Below are positions 1-5,305 of a DNA stretch of 5,346 bases, piece after piece. Where the stretch lies: the NCBI GenBank assembly GCA_903831335.1, contig CAIKXH010000005.1:1-5346 (forward strand), written 5' to 3'. Below the pieces are notes generated by a model, which saw only the letters and a program-made list of their open reading frames with translations, made no database searches and was not told the origin of the DNA. The position numbers were made by a program, and so were the translations under genes. How positions within the stretch are numbered: the first letter of the stretch is position 1; each line of letters starts with the position of its first letter. This DNA comes from Candidatus Uhrbacteria bacterium (GTDB lineage: Bacteria > Patescibacteriota > Patescibacteriia > UBA9934 > GWF2-40-263).

Positions 1-896
1 GTTTTTATAAATGCAATCAATTGCACAATTTCATCTGCGGTTGCATTTCCAGAATTCACAAGAAAATTTCCGTGTTTTTCACTTACTTTCGCTCCCCCAA
101 TTGCAAACCCTTTCAAATCAAGTTGATCAATAAGCCAACCAACAGAAATACGACGCGATGAAATCATCTCAGGAGTCAATCCGAGCTTTGTTTGTATTTG
201 TTCTAATTCTTCCTCGGTTGATATATCAAAATTCTTAAACATACACCCAGCAGAACCAGCATCTGTCGGCTGTGCTGCTTTGCGCTTCAATAAATTCGAA
301 TCCATTAATTGTTTGATCATCTCTGGATCCCCTAACGGAAGTTCAAATGTAGCGGACAAAACAATATCAGATGAATGTTTGATTAAGGATTCACGATATC
401 CGAACCTCAACTCTTCATTCGAGCGCGTCACAACCTTTCCCTCCGATAAAACAACGGCTTCGACTAAATAATCTTTTGTTTCTCCCCCATAGCACCCAGC
501 GTTTCCTCTCACCGCCCCGCCGACCGTGCCTGGCAATGTAATCGCCCATTCAAGTCCTGCAAGACCAGCTTCACCAACTTTTCTTGCAAGCAAGATCATT
601 GGCACACCAGAATCTGCATGAACACGATTTTTATCAATACTCATTTCACGCATAGCAATCTTGATCATCACACCATCAAATCCCTGATCAGACACAAGCA
701 TATTCGAGCCTCCACCAAGAATGCACATACGGAATGAATTCGAATCCGCAATAGACAAAACGTGCTGAAGTTCTTCTACGGATTTCACTTCCACAAAATA
801 CTTGGCAGGCCCGCCAATGCGAAAATTCGTGTGTTTGCTCATGGGTTCGTTTTCCTTAAAACGGTCACCGAGCAATTGTTGAAGTTCTTCATGCAT
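1..896 (-). CDS. murB: MurB, UDP-N-acetylenolpyruvoylglucosamine reductase (3' end cut by window edge)
   Basis: This FAD enzyme reduces UDP-GlcNAc-enolpyruvate to UDP-N-acetylmuramate with NADPH in the cytoplasm, making the substrate of MurC. I translated 298 codons from ATG 896 to the left edge with no stop. Visible motifs are HTNFRIGGPA (residues 22-31) and GGGSNML (61-67) of the FAD-binding part, AGLEWAITLPGTVGGAV (113-129), YRES (167-170) with the conserved Tyr-Arg, SAGCMFKN (215-222) and HGNFLVN (275-281). In the last-but-one motif Cys218 stands where E. coli MurB has its proton-donating Ser. The C-terminal catalytic Glu region lies beyond the window; probably a few tens of residues are missing. 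ATG 896 is preferred because it gives a normal short N-terminus before HTNFRIGG. There is no Shine-Dalgarno sequence before it. Codons are AT-ending (Phe: 10 TTT, 2 TTC). The gene lies 40 bases after the terminator of the upstream gene, so it probably has its own promoter. Confidence 0.96.
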   Translation of the reverse strand, partial: MHEELQQLLGDRFKENEPMSKHTNFRIGGPAKYFVEVKSVEELQHVLSIADSNSFRMCILGGGSNMLVSDQGFDGVMIKIAMREMSIDKNRVHADSGVPMILLARKVGEAGLAGLEWAITLPGTVGGAVRGNAGCYGGETKDYLVEAVVLSEGKVVTRSNEELRFGYRESLIKHSSDIVLSATFELPLGDPEMIKQLMDSNLLKRKAAQPTDAGSAGCMFKNFDISTEEELEQIQTKLGLTPEMISSRRISVGWLIDQLDLKGFAIGGAKVSEKHGNFLVNSGNATADEIVQLIAFIK

Positions 897-905
897 AGTA
901 AAGAA

Positions 906-914
906 ATCATAACA
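906..914 (-). promoter_or_regulatory. Candidate extended -10 promoter for murB
   Basis: On the minus strand TGTTATGAT fits an extended -10 (TGn followed by TATGAT, 5 of 6 matches to TATAAT). No good -35 is visible 16-18 bases upstream, which is tolerable for extended -10 promoters. It lies in the 40-base gap between the preceding terminator and murB. Transcription would begin near 899-900, only a few bases before ATG 896, giving an almost leaderless mRNA. This agrees with the lack of a Shine-Dalgarno sequence but remains inference. Confidence 0.4.
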
Positions 915-935
915 TCTTATGGAAACAAGGGAAAT

Positions 936-962
936 AAAAAAACCGAGTCAGCAAGACTCGGT
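936..962 (-). terminator. Intrinsic terminator of the 132-residue gene
   Basis: The minus strand has a perfect 8-bp stem ACCGAGTC/GACTCGGT (arms 962-955 and 949-942) with a 5-base loop, followed by seven T residues. The TGA stop of the upstream gene (950-948) lies at the loop and descending arm. The plus strand has no T-run after the hairpin, so the terminator acts only leftward and separates murB from the gene before it. Confidence 0.9.
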
Positions 963-1346
963 AGAAGCGTTCATCTTGGGCTCGGCAGACATCCAGAGAT
1001 CGTATTTCATTATGATTCTGGTTGGGAGCCAAAGGTCAGAACCAACCTTCGGTTCAAGGCGCTCCAAGCAAAGCTCGGGCAAATCCTCTCCGTTTTGAAA
1101 TTCAGAAAAATCAAGGAGGATCACACCAACATCAATCATGTACTCAAGCTTCCGAGAGGAGAAACCTCTTTTTGTTTGCCATTTCTTTCGATCAAAAATG
1201 ATTTCTCGTGCGTGCTCTTGAGACGCAACAAAGACTCCTTCGATCGGCGTTCTTCCGTCCTCACTCAGGTAATAGACCCCGACAACGGTACCGTCCACAC
1301 GCATGAAATAGCGATGCATGTTTTGAAAGAAGCTGAGATCAGGCAT
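948..1346 (-). CDS. Unrecognised 132-residue protein, single-gene unit
   Basis: I do not recognise this family. The case that it is a real gene is strong: ATG 1346 is preceded by GGAG (1357-1354) at a 7-base spacing, a sigma70-like promoter lies at 1401-1429, and the TGA stop sits in an intrinsic terminator hairpin. The protein has no signal peptide or membrane segment and is probably cytoplasmic. Residues 12-27 (RYFMRVDGTVVGVYYL) look like two beta strands joined by a DG turn. An EGVFVASQEHAREIIFD segment (36-52) suggests strand then helix, and a hydrophobic MIDVGVILLDF strand follows (70-80). Residues 103-119 hold two Trp and two basic residues (SDLWLPTRIIMKYDLWM). This reads as a small alpha/beta domain. 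It lies between the PgeF-like gene and murB but is separated from both by terminators, so its position alone does not argue for a role in cell wall synthesis. Confidence 0.8.
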   Translation of the reverse strand: MPDLSFFQNMHRYFMRVDGTVVGVYYLSEDGRTPIEGVFVASQEHAREIIFDRKKWQTKRGFSSRKLEYMIDVGVILLDFSEFQNGEDLPELCLERLEPKVGSDLWLPTRIIMKYDLWMSAEPKMNASTESC

Positions 1347-1400
1347 GAGCTCTCTCCGTCAAATGAACTTCATCCACAAATGATTCGTGGGTGAGAGGTG

Positions 1401-1429
1401 AAGATAACAAATCAGTGGAGGAGCGTCAA
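1401..1429 (-). promoter_or_regulatory. Sigma70-like promoter of the 132-residue gene
   Basis: On the minus strand TTGACG (1429-1424, 5 of 6) is followed by a 17-base spacer and TATCTT (1406-1401, 4 of 6), with TG one base upstream of the -10 (extended -10). The predicted start near 1394 leaves a leader of roughly 48 bases that carries the GGAG ribosome binding site. It lies just downstream of the terminator of the PgeF-like gene, as expected for an independent unit. Confidence 0.65.
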
Positions 1430-1451
1430 TCAAGACAAGAACATGAACAAC

Positions 1452-1478
1452 AAAAAAACCAAGTCTTCTCAGACTCAG
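1452..1478 (-). terminator. Intrinsic terminator of the PgeF-like gene
   Basis: The minus strand forms an 8-bp stem CTGAGTCT/AGACTTGG (arms 1478-1471 and 1466-1459, two G-T wobbles) closed by a GAGA tetraloop of the GNRA type and followed by seven T residues (1458-1452). The gene's TGA stop (1477-1475) lies in the ascending arm. Confidence 0.8.
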
Positions 1479-2350
1479 TTCAGCTTGATCACAACCAGGT
1501 TGCGCAGTGTCTTGTCGCGACGATTCGAGTGGAAGAGGAAGTTGCCTTCCGCATCCTTCGAAGTTGCGGTGTCGAATTCGTCTTCCGTGATTCCCTTGAT
1601 TCCGTACTCACCAAGTTGGTGACGGACAAGAGCGAACAGATCGATCGTCCCTGCCTGCGCATTGGTCACTACCGAAGCCGGAAGCGCAGACAAATACTCA
1701 ACCATGAGCTTGTTCGCAGCAGCGAACGGATGATCCGTCGTCGGATGGACGAACGTCTCGGGCCGAATGCCAGCAGCGAGGTAAGCCTGAATACGATCGT
1801 GAACCTCGCGGTACGGAACCATCTTGGGAGATCCGGAATTATACGCGGCAATGCTCGACATGAAATCGAGTTGATCGATTGCCGCATCGACGACAGAACT
1901 GTGCTCTCGACACTCAGCATCATTCCCCAGGATCTGCTTGCGATCAATGACCGCATCCCGACCGCAGTGAAGTGCCGCAAGAGAGTTTGACCGATCATCG
2001 AAAATTGCGACGCCGAGGCAATCAGCCGAGGCCAGGAAATAGGCATCACCAGGGTGCGTAAGGATCACACCATCCGCATCCGCTCCGCGAAAGAAATTCG
2101 GGAGCGACTCGTACGGAAGATCCGCATCAGTCACAACCTTCGCATTGAACGCAGGCTTCGGCACGAACGCTCGCTTGATGTCATACTTCCGCATGACCTC
2201 TTCGATCGCTTTCGTGATGCCTGGATTCTTTGCTTCCATGTCTTCTCGAGATGTTCCGGCGTAGTTCCAGTTGAACGGAGCGCCGAAAACAATGATGGTA
2301 GCTTTTCCGTCGAACAACTCACGAACGTAAACGGGCTTTTGAAGATTCAC
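1475..2350 (-). CDS. Divergent PgeF/YfiH-family protein (laccase-domain, DUF152 type), GTG start
   Basis: The family is purine nucleoside phosphorylase/laccase-like; E. coli PgeF (YfiH, older name polyphenol oxidase) guards peptidoglycan against wrong amino acids added at the MurC step. From GTG 2350 the protein has 291 residues, somewhat longer than the roughly 240 of E. coli YfiH. Family landmarks are ADADGVILTHPG (90-101), SADC (108-111, normally TADCLPV), ALHCGRD (126-132, normally AHAGWRG), IDLFALVRHQL (236-246) and a C-terminal FHSNRRDKTLRN (273-284, normally FFSYRRD). Cys111 and His128 of the metal site are kept. The first His of the QVHG motif is missing (PAFNAKVV is there instead), as are the GPxI/C segment and the Cys-Thr before the C-terminus (Asp-Thr here). 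An in-frame ATG at 2428 exists, but the 26 extra codons contain a full promoter, whereas GTG 2350 follows AGGGGG. The gene follows murC by 84 bases and has a C-ending codon bias. Family assignment is fairly sure; activity is not. Confidence 0.75.
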   Translation of the reverse strand: MNLQKPVYVRELFDGKATIIVFGAPFNWNYAGTSREDMEAKNPGITKAIEEVMRKYDIKRAFVPKPAFNAKVVTDADLPYESLPNFFRGADADGVILTHPGDAYFLASADCLGVAIFDDRSNSLAALHCGRDAVIDRKQILGNDAECREHSSVVDAAIDQLDFMSSIAAYNSGSPKMVPYREVHDRIQAYLAAGIRPETFVHPTTDHPFAAANKLMVEYLSALPASVVTNAQAGTIDLFALVRHQLGEYGIKGITEDEFDTATSKDAEGNFLFHSNRRDKTLRNLVVIKLN

Positions 2351-2354
2351 CTTT

Positions 2355-2360
2355 CCCCCT
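2355..2360 (-). promoter_or_regulatory. Ribosome binding site that sets the PgeF-like start
   Basis: AGGGGG on the minus strand lies 4 bases before GTG 2350. No comparable sequence lies at proper distance before the in-frame ATG at 2428, where the nearest purine run (GAGAG) is about 15 bases away. This favours the shorter protein. Confidence 0.7.
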
Positions 2361-2395
2361 TTTTGCCTGCGAAATTGTTGAAGTGCAGACCTGAG

Positions 2396-2424
2396 AGAAT
2401 AGCTGATTTTTGTGAAAATGTCAA
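2396..2424 (-). promoter_or_regulatory. Sigma70 promoter of the PgeF-like gene
   Basis: A consensus -35 TTGACA (2424-2419), a spacer of exactly 17 bases and TATTCT (2401-2396, 4 of 6) on the minus strand start 10 bases after the murC stop codon. The predicted start near 2389 gives a leader of about 39 bases ending in AGGGGG and GTG 2350. The promoter lies wholly inside the longer open frame that begins at ATG 2428, so it is the main evidence against that start. Confidence 0.7.
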
Positions 2425-2434
2425 GCATAAGAGA

Positions 2435-3793
2435 CTAGCAAATCTCTCGTGCAATACAATCAATATCCCCTGCCCCCATCACAATCAGCACATCATTTGA
2501 TCTAACCACTTGCTCGAGAGCTGATCTCACCGCGTCAAAGTTCGAGGAGAACATGACGTGTGCTCCAGGATTTTCTGTTTTGATTTTCTCTACAATCAGC
2601 CTTGACGACATTTCGTGTTCTTCGTTTCTTCCGGCAACATCATAGATTTCCGCAACGACTGTTTCATCTGCAAGCTGAAGGACTTCAACAAAGCCATCGA
2701 ACAAGGCTTTCGTTCTGGAGTGTTGGTGTGGTTGAAAACACAAAACAATACGGCGACCAGGGAAAAATTCTCTGGCAGCTTCAATGGATTTTTTTACCGC
2801 AGTTGGGTGATGTCCATAATCTGAAATAACATCTGCTTCACGCCATGTGCCAACACGTTCGAATCTGCGCCAGATTCCGGGGAACGTTTCAAGAACTCGC
2901 GCACAAGTTTCGAACGGAATACCGAGTTCCATTGCAGCAGCCGTTGCCGCAATTGCATTCATAACATTATGAGTTCCAGGGATGATCAATTTTAATCTTC
3001 CGATGATTTCCTCACGACGAACAGCAAATGATTGTGATCCTTTTTCTGTGAGGCGATCTGTTGCAATGTAATCCGCACTGTTCTCATATCCATAAGTGAC
3101 TGGACGCTCGACTTTAAGCTTCATGGATTCTGCATCGTCCGCATTCAAAATCATCATTCCTTTTCCGATCAGTTTGTCAGCGAAAATCTGAAAGGTGTCG
3201 CGAATGTGATTGATATCACGGTAGTAATCGAGGTGGTCTTCTTCAATATTGGTCAGGACAATCATCTCAGGATGAAGATTCAACATGTTTGCTTGATACT
3301 CACATCCTTCAACGACAAAGAATCGGCCCTTGCCGAGACGAAGATTCTTATCTGGAAAGTTTGGAACAAATGAACCGACGAGTACAGTTGGATCATAACC
3401 AGCTGCCTCAAGCATGAGTCCGAGAAGAGCCGTTGTTGTACTCTTGCCGTGTGTTCCTGTAACAACAATGGTTGAAAAGTTCTTTGAGACTTCACCGAGA
3501 AATTGAGCATATGAGACTTCTGGAATTCCGCGAGCGCGAGCTGCTTCACGCTCAGGATTGGTCGAAGGCACAGCCGACGAGTAGATGACGACCTCTATGC
3601 CGTCGAGAACGTGAGATGAATCGTGACCGATGGATACCTGAACACCTTTCTTGTTCAGGTCTTGAACCATCTCAGAATCATGCACGTCTGATCCTGTCAC
3701 ATGCTTTTCTTTTGAAACTAAAAACTTCGCAAGCGCAGACATTCCAATCCCGCCGATTCCGATAAAGTGAAAATGGTTTTTTTCGAGAAGCAT
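2435..3793 (-). CDS. murC: MurC, UDP-N-acetylmuramate--L-alanine ligase
   Basis: This cytoplasmic ATP-dependent ligase adds L-alanine to UDP-N-acetylmuramate, the step after MurB and the first of the peptide stem. From ATG 3793 it is 452 residues (E. coli 491). Domains in order: N-terminal nucleotide-binding fold with GIGGIGMSAL (12-21) and TGSD (33-36); ATPase domain with P-loop GTHGKST (113-119), CEYQANMLNLHP (164-175), TNIEEDHLDYY (181-191) and GTHNVMNA (273-280); ligase C-terminal domain with WRRF (308-311), SDYGHHPT (324-331), FQPHQHSRT (353-361) and MGAGDI (439-444). All key motifs are intact. A start at ATG 3805 is also in frame but adds only MTTI from a flanking repeat; ATG 3793 gives the usual short lead into FHFIGIGG. 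An AGGA lies 11 bases before ATG 3793, inside the repeat, a rather weak site. No terminator follows the TAG stop, so read-through into the PgeF-like gene is likely. No clear promoter is visible upstream. Confidence 0.97.
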   Translation of the reverse strand: MLLEKNHFHFIGIGGIGMSALAKFLVSKEKHVTGSDVHDSEMVQDLNKKGVQVSIGHDSSHVLDGIEVVIYSSAVPSTNPEREAARARGIPEVSYAQFLGEVSKNFSTIVVTGTHGKSTTTALLGLMLEAAGYDPTVLVGSFVPNFPDKNLRLGKGRFFVVEGCEYQANMLNLHPEMIVLTNIEEDHLDYYRDINHIRDTFQIFADKLIGKGMMILNADDAESMKLKVERPVTYGYENSADYIATDRLTEKGSQSFAVRREEIIGRLKLIIPGTHNVMNAIAATAAAMELGIPFETCARVLETFPGIWRRFERVGTWREADVISDYGHHPTAVKKSIEAAREFFPGRRIVLCFQPHQHSRTKALFDGFVEVLQLADETVVAEIYDVAGRNEEHEMSSRLIVEKIKTENPGAHVMFSSNFDAVRSALEQVVRSNDVLIVMGAGDIDCIAREIC

Positions 3794-3799
3794 AATAGT

Positions 3800-3892
3800 T
3801 GTCATCCTGAGCGAACGCTTCAGGTTTAGCCGAAGGATCTCGTGTTACATGAGATTTCTCCGCTCGTCGATGACTCCTCGGTCGAAATGACA
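3800..3892. repeat. 93-bp interspersed palindromic repeat upstream of murC
   Basis: Both ends begin TGTCAT when read inward (TGTCATCCTGAGCGAA from 3800 on plus; TGTCATTTCGACC from 3892 on minus). The centre is an inverted repeat ATCTCGTG/CATGAGAT (3837-3844 and 3848-3855) around TTA. The left half contains a strong hairpin at 3806-3824 (CCTGAGCG/CGCTTCAGG with one bulged T). From memory this resembles the TGTCATCCTGAGCGAA...TGTCATTTCGACC elements dispersed in intergenic regions of many bacteria, Patescibacteria among them. It encodes nothing and is probably a non-autonomous or REP-like element. Its left end stops 6 bases before murC ATG 3793 and supplies the only candidate ribosome binding bases. 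Confidence 0.75.
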
Positions 3893-3926
3893 CAAGAAGA
3901 AATCTTGTTGAATACGCGTAAAGGAT

Positions 3927-3957
3927 AACAAAAAAGCATCAGTCTTTCAACTAATGC
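3927..3957 (-). terminator. Intrinsic terminator of the propeller-like gene
   Basis: The minus strand has an 8-bp stem GCATTAGT/ACTGATGC (arms 3957-3950 and 3943-3936, one T-G wobble), a 6-base loop and six T residues (3935-3930) continuing GTT. The TAG stop (3953-3951) is in the ascending arm. The wobble pairs only in the minus-strand RNA, which supports leftward function. Confidence 0.85.
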
Positions 3958-5207
3958 CTGAGAATTTCTGTATTGTCTGTTGTTGTACAAATGATCGAGT
4001 GAAGAACAGAACTGTAGGCAATACCTCCATCAGATGCCCAATGGAGATTCCATGCCATAGAAACATCTGCAAATTTCCGGTCATAGATGAACGGTGTGCA
4101 GAAGTCCTCTTTGTCTGTGATGGTGGCAGCGATCTTTCCTTCTGTGTCGATCAGGAATTCACGCAAGAATGTTCCTGGGGGGAAACGTCTTTCTTCATGC
4201 AAGGTCACGATGGATTGCTGTTCATGGCCTTGCGACGATTCTGTTGTGATACGAGCGCCGATACTGGCGCCAGACGGTGCCCAAACGAGATCTTCCTCAT
4301 TCATGGAAAATGTTCCCTCATGAATCAGATTCCCGTTCAGATAGATTTGTCTGTATTCGGAATGGACATCCGGCCTCACGAGCCACGCAAGCGAACGCTC
4401 ACTTGGCGAGACCCACAGATGCTCGATTTCTCCTTGCCATTTTTCTTTCATCGGGAACGTAAGGGTGTTATCTGCACCCACAACGCTCAACCGAGAATGG
4501 GCACGTGATTTTGTAACGATCACGTATTGATTTTGCACACGCACAAGCTTTCTGACTTGTTCGTCTGGTGTGCAAAGAATCATGGCCCAATCTTCAATTC
4601 CATTTGCAGTAACACGATAGCGATGAAAGTTTCCTTCTAGTCTTTCTAGAATGACATGGCTTCCATCGGACATCGGTTTTACACTTCTCATATCCTGAAA
4701 GTTCAAGGAGCCGAGTCGGGTCCAGATCTGTTCAGAATGAGACGTATCATCACTATCCCCAAAAAGGACAACCCCGTTTGGAGAACAGTGAATATTCTTC
4801 ACTGAGCAGATTGGCTGCCCAAGAAGTCTTGGTCTTCTTTTTTCACTCCTGTATTCATAGACTCCGCACACAAGAGCGCCTACCGGAAGTCCCCAAATCA
4901 ACAGACGACTTGCACTAATATCTAATACCCGCGTCCTTATGCGCTCGCCACGATAAGTGTGACGAAAACGAAGATGCGGAATATAAGACAAGTTGTGCTC
5001 TATTCGTTCTGTGAGCAGCCCACCTTCCACAACGACAGCCACAGACATTCCATCACGACTCACCGCTAGGCGGTGTGCGGCAATCTGCTCCGAGAGCTTG
5101 GTTGCCGAAACAGGTTCAGACAGACAAAAAATCTGATGAATGACTCCCCGAAAAAACGGACGTTCCGTTACTCGTGGTGGTTGTAACTTACGCTGTGTTG
5201 TTTCCAT
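3951..5207 (-). CDS. Unknown 418-residue protein with WD40/TolB-like beta-propeller repeats
   Basis: I cannot name a family. From ATG 5207 the protein has 418 residues and no signal peptide. Irregular repeats of the type 'hydrophobic strand, S-P/D-G turn, hydrophobic strand' recur through its length: AVSRDGMSVAVVV (48-60), HCSPNGVVLFGD (140-151), VKPMSDGSHVIL (176-187), WVSPSERSLAWLV (265-277), VWAPSGASIGARI (308-320), FLIDTEGKIAATI (351-363) and LHWASDGGIAYSSV (388-401). This S-P-D-G turn spacing is typical of WD40/TolB-like propeller blades. A hydrophobic stretch LLIWGLPVGALVCGVY (102-117) could be a membrane segment but lies inside the repeat region, with charges close by, and is more likely strands. 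There is no catalytic motif I can recognise, so a binding or scaffold role is only a guess. The gene has its own promoter and terminator and is separate from murC. Confidence 0.75.
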   Translation of the reverse strand: METTQRKLQPPRVTERPFFRGVIHQIFCLSEPVSATKLSEQIAAHRLAVSRDGMSVAVVVEGGLLTERIEHNLSYIPHLRFRHTYRGERIRTRVLDISASRLLIWGLPVGALVCGVYEYRSEKRRPRLLGQPICSVKNIHCSPNGVVLFGDSDDTSHSEQIWTRLGSLNFQDMRSVKPMSDGSHVILERLEGNFHRYRVTANGIEDWAMILCTPDEQVRKLVRVQNQYVIVTKSRAHSRLSVVGADNTLTFPMKEKWQGEIEHLWVSPSERSLAWLVRPDVHSEYRQIYLNGNLIHEGTFSMNEEDLVWAPSGASIGARITTESSQGHEQQSIVTLHEERRFPPGTFLREFLIDTEGKIAATITDKEDFCTPFIYDRKFADVSMAWNLHWASDGGIAYSSVLHSIICTTTDNTEILRH

Positions 5208-5213
5208 GGTGGA

Positions 5214-5219
5214 CACCTC
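5214..5219 (-). promoter_or_regulatory. Ribosome binding site that sets the propeller-like gene start
   Basis: GAGGTG on the minus strand lies about 6-8 bases before ATG 5207. An alternative in-frame start, GTG 5216, overlaps this same sequence and has only a weak purine run before it. ATG 5207 is therefore the better start, shortening the protein by 3 residues. Confidence 0.7.
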
Positions 5220-5224
5220 ACTCG

Positions 5225-5248
5225 CTGACTCACATGAAGGTAAGTCAG
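5225..5248 (-). promoter_or_regulatory. Leader hairpin or dyad operator before the propeller-like gene
   Basis: In minus-strand RNA CUGACUUAC (5248-5240) pairs with GUGAGUCAG (5233-5225) as nine base pairs with one G-U wobble around a 6-base loop. The predicted transcription start (about 5248-5249) is at the base of the stem and the GAGG site begins 5 bases after it. No T-run follows, so it is not a terminator. It could protect the mRNA 5' end, control ribosome access, or be a protein-binding dyad. Confidence 0.5.
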
Positions 5249-5254
5249 TGTCTT

Positions 5255-5283
5255 AACCTAGCGACATTTTCCCAGATTGTCAA
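5255..5283 (-). promoter_or_regulatory. Leftward sigma70-like promoter of the propeller-like gene
   Basis: Consensus TTGACA (5283-5278), a 17-base spacer and a weak -10 TAGGTT (5260-5255, 3 of 6) on the minus strand. The poor -10 with a perfect -35 suggests a modest or activator-dependent promoter. Its -35 overlaps that of a rightward promoter. Confidence 0.5.
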
Positions 5284-5305
5284 TACGATGTGTGTCACGT
5301 ACAAT
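5277..5305 (+). promoter_or_regulatory. Rightward divergent sigma70-like promoter
   Basis: TTGTCA (5277-5282, 5 of 6), a spacer of exactly 17 bases and TACAAT (5300-5305, 5 of 6). It points out of the right edge; the predicted start is near 5312 and no start codon with a ribosome binding site is seen in the remaining 34 bases, so the driven gene lies outside the window. Confidence 0.55.

Noticed and set aside
1361..1387. Direct repeat TCATTTG and palindrome ATGAAGTTCAT in the leader of the 132-residue gene
   Set aside because: Short motifs of this length are expected by chance, and nothing else supports an operator.
948..1477. Possible recoding of UGA (code 25, as in Gracilibacteria and Absconditabacteria)
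   Set aside because: UGA ends two genes exactly inside terminator hairpins and I found no in-frame UGA in the translated genes, so the standard bacterial code applies.
762..2500. Chain of long plus-strand open frames (762-1394, 1391-1990, 2054-2500) that look like overlapping genes
   Set aside because: They lie antisense to murB, the 132-residue gene, the PgeF-like gene and murC, have no family resemblance, are rich in Arg/His/Ser as expected of reverse-frame translation, and all promoters and terminators in this area point leftward.
3793..3805. murC start at ATG 3805
   Set aside because: This ATG lies in the flanking repeat, adds only MTTI and has no spaced ribosome binding site; ATG 3793 gives the usual short N-terminus.
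3892..3908. Hairpin ACAAGA/TCTTGT next to the repeat as a terminator or repeat boundary
   Set aside because: The stem is only 6 AT-rich base pairs and no T-run follows, and a better terminator lies just before it.
3805..3930. A murC promoter in the intergenic region
   Set aside because: I tried TTTACG, TATTCA and TAACAC boxes, but none has a partner hexamer at a 16-18 base spacing. murC must have a promoter after the upstream terminator or rely on read-through, but I cannot place it.
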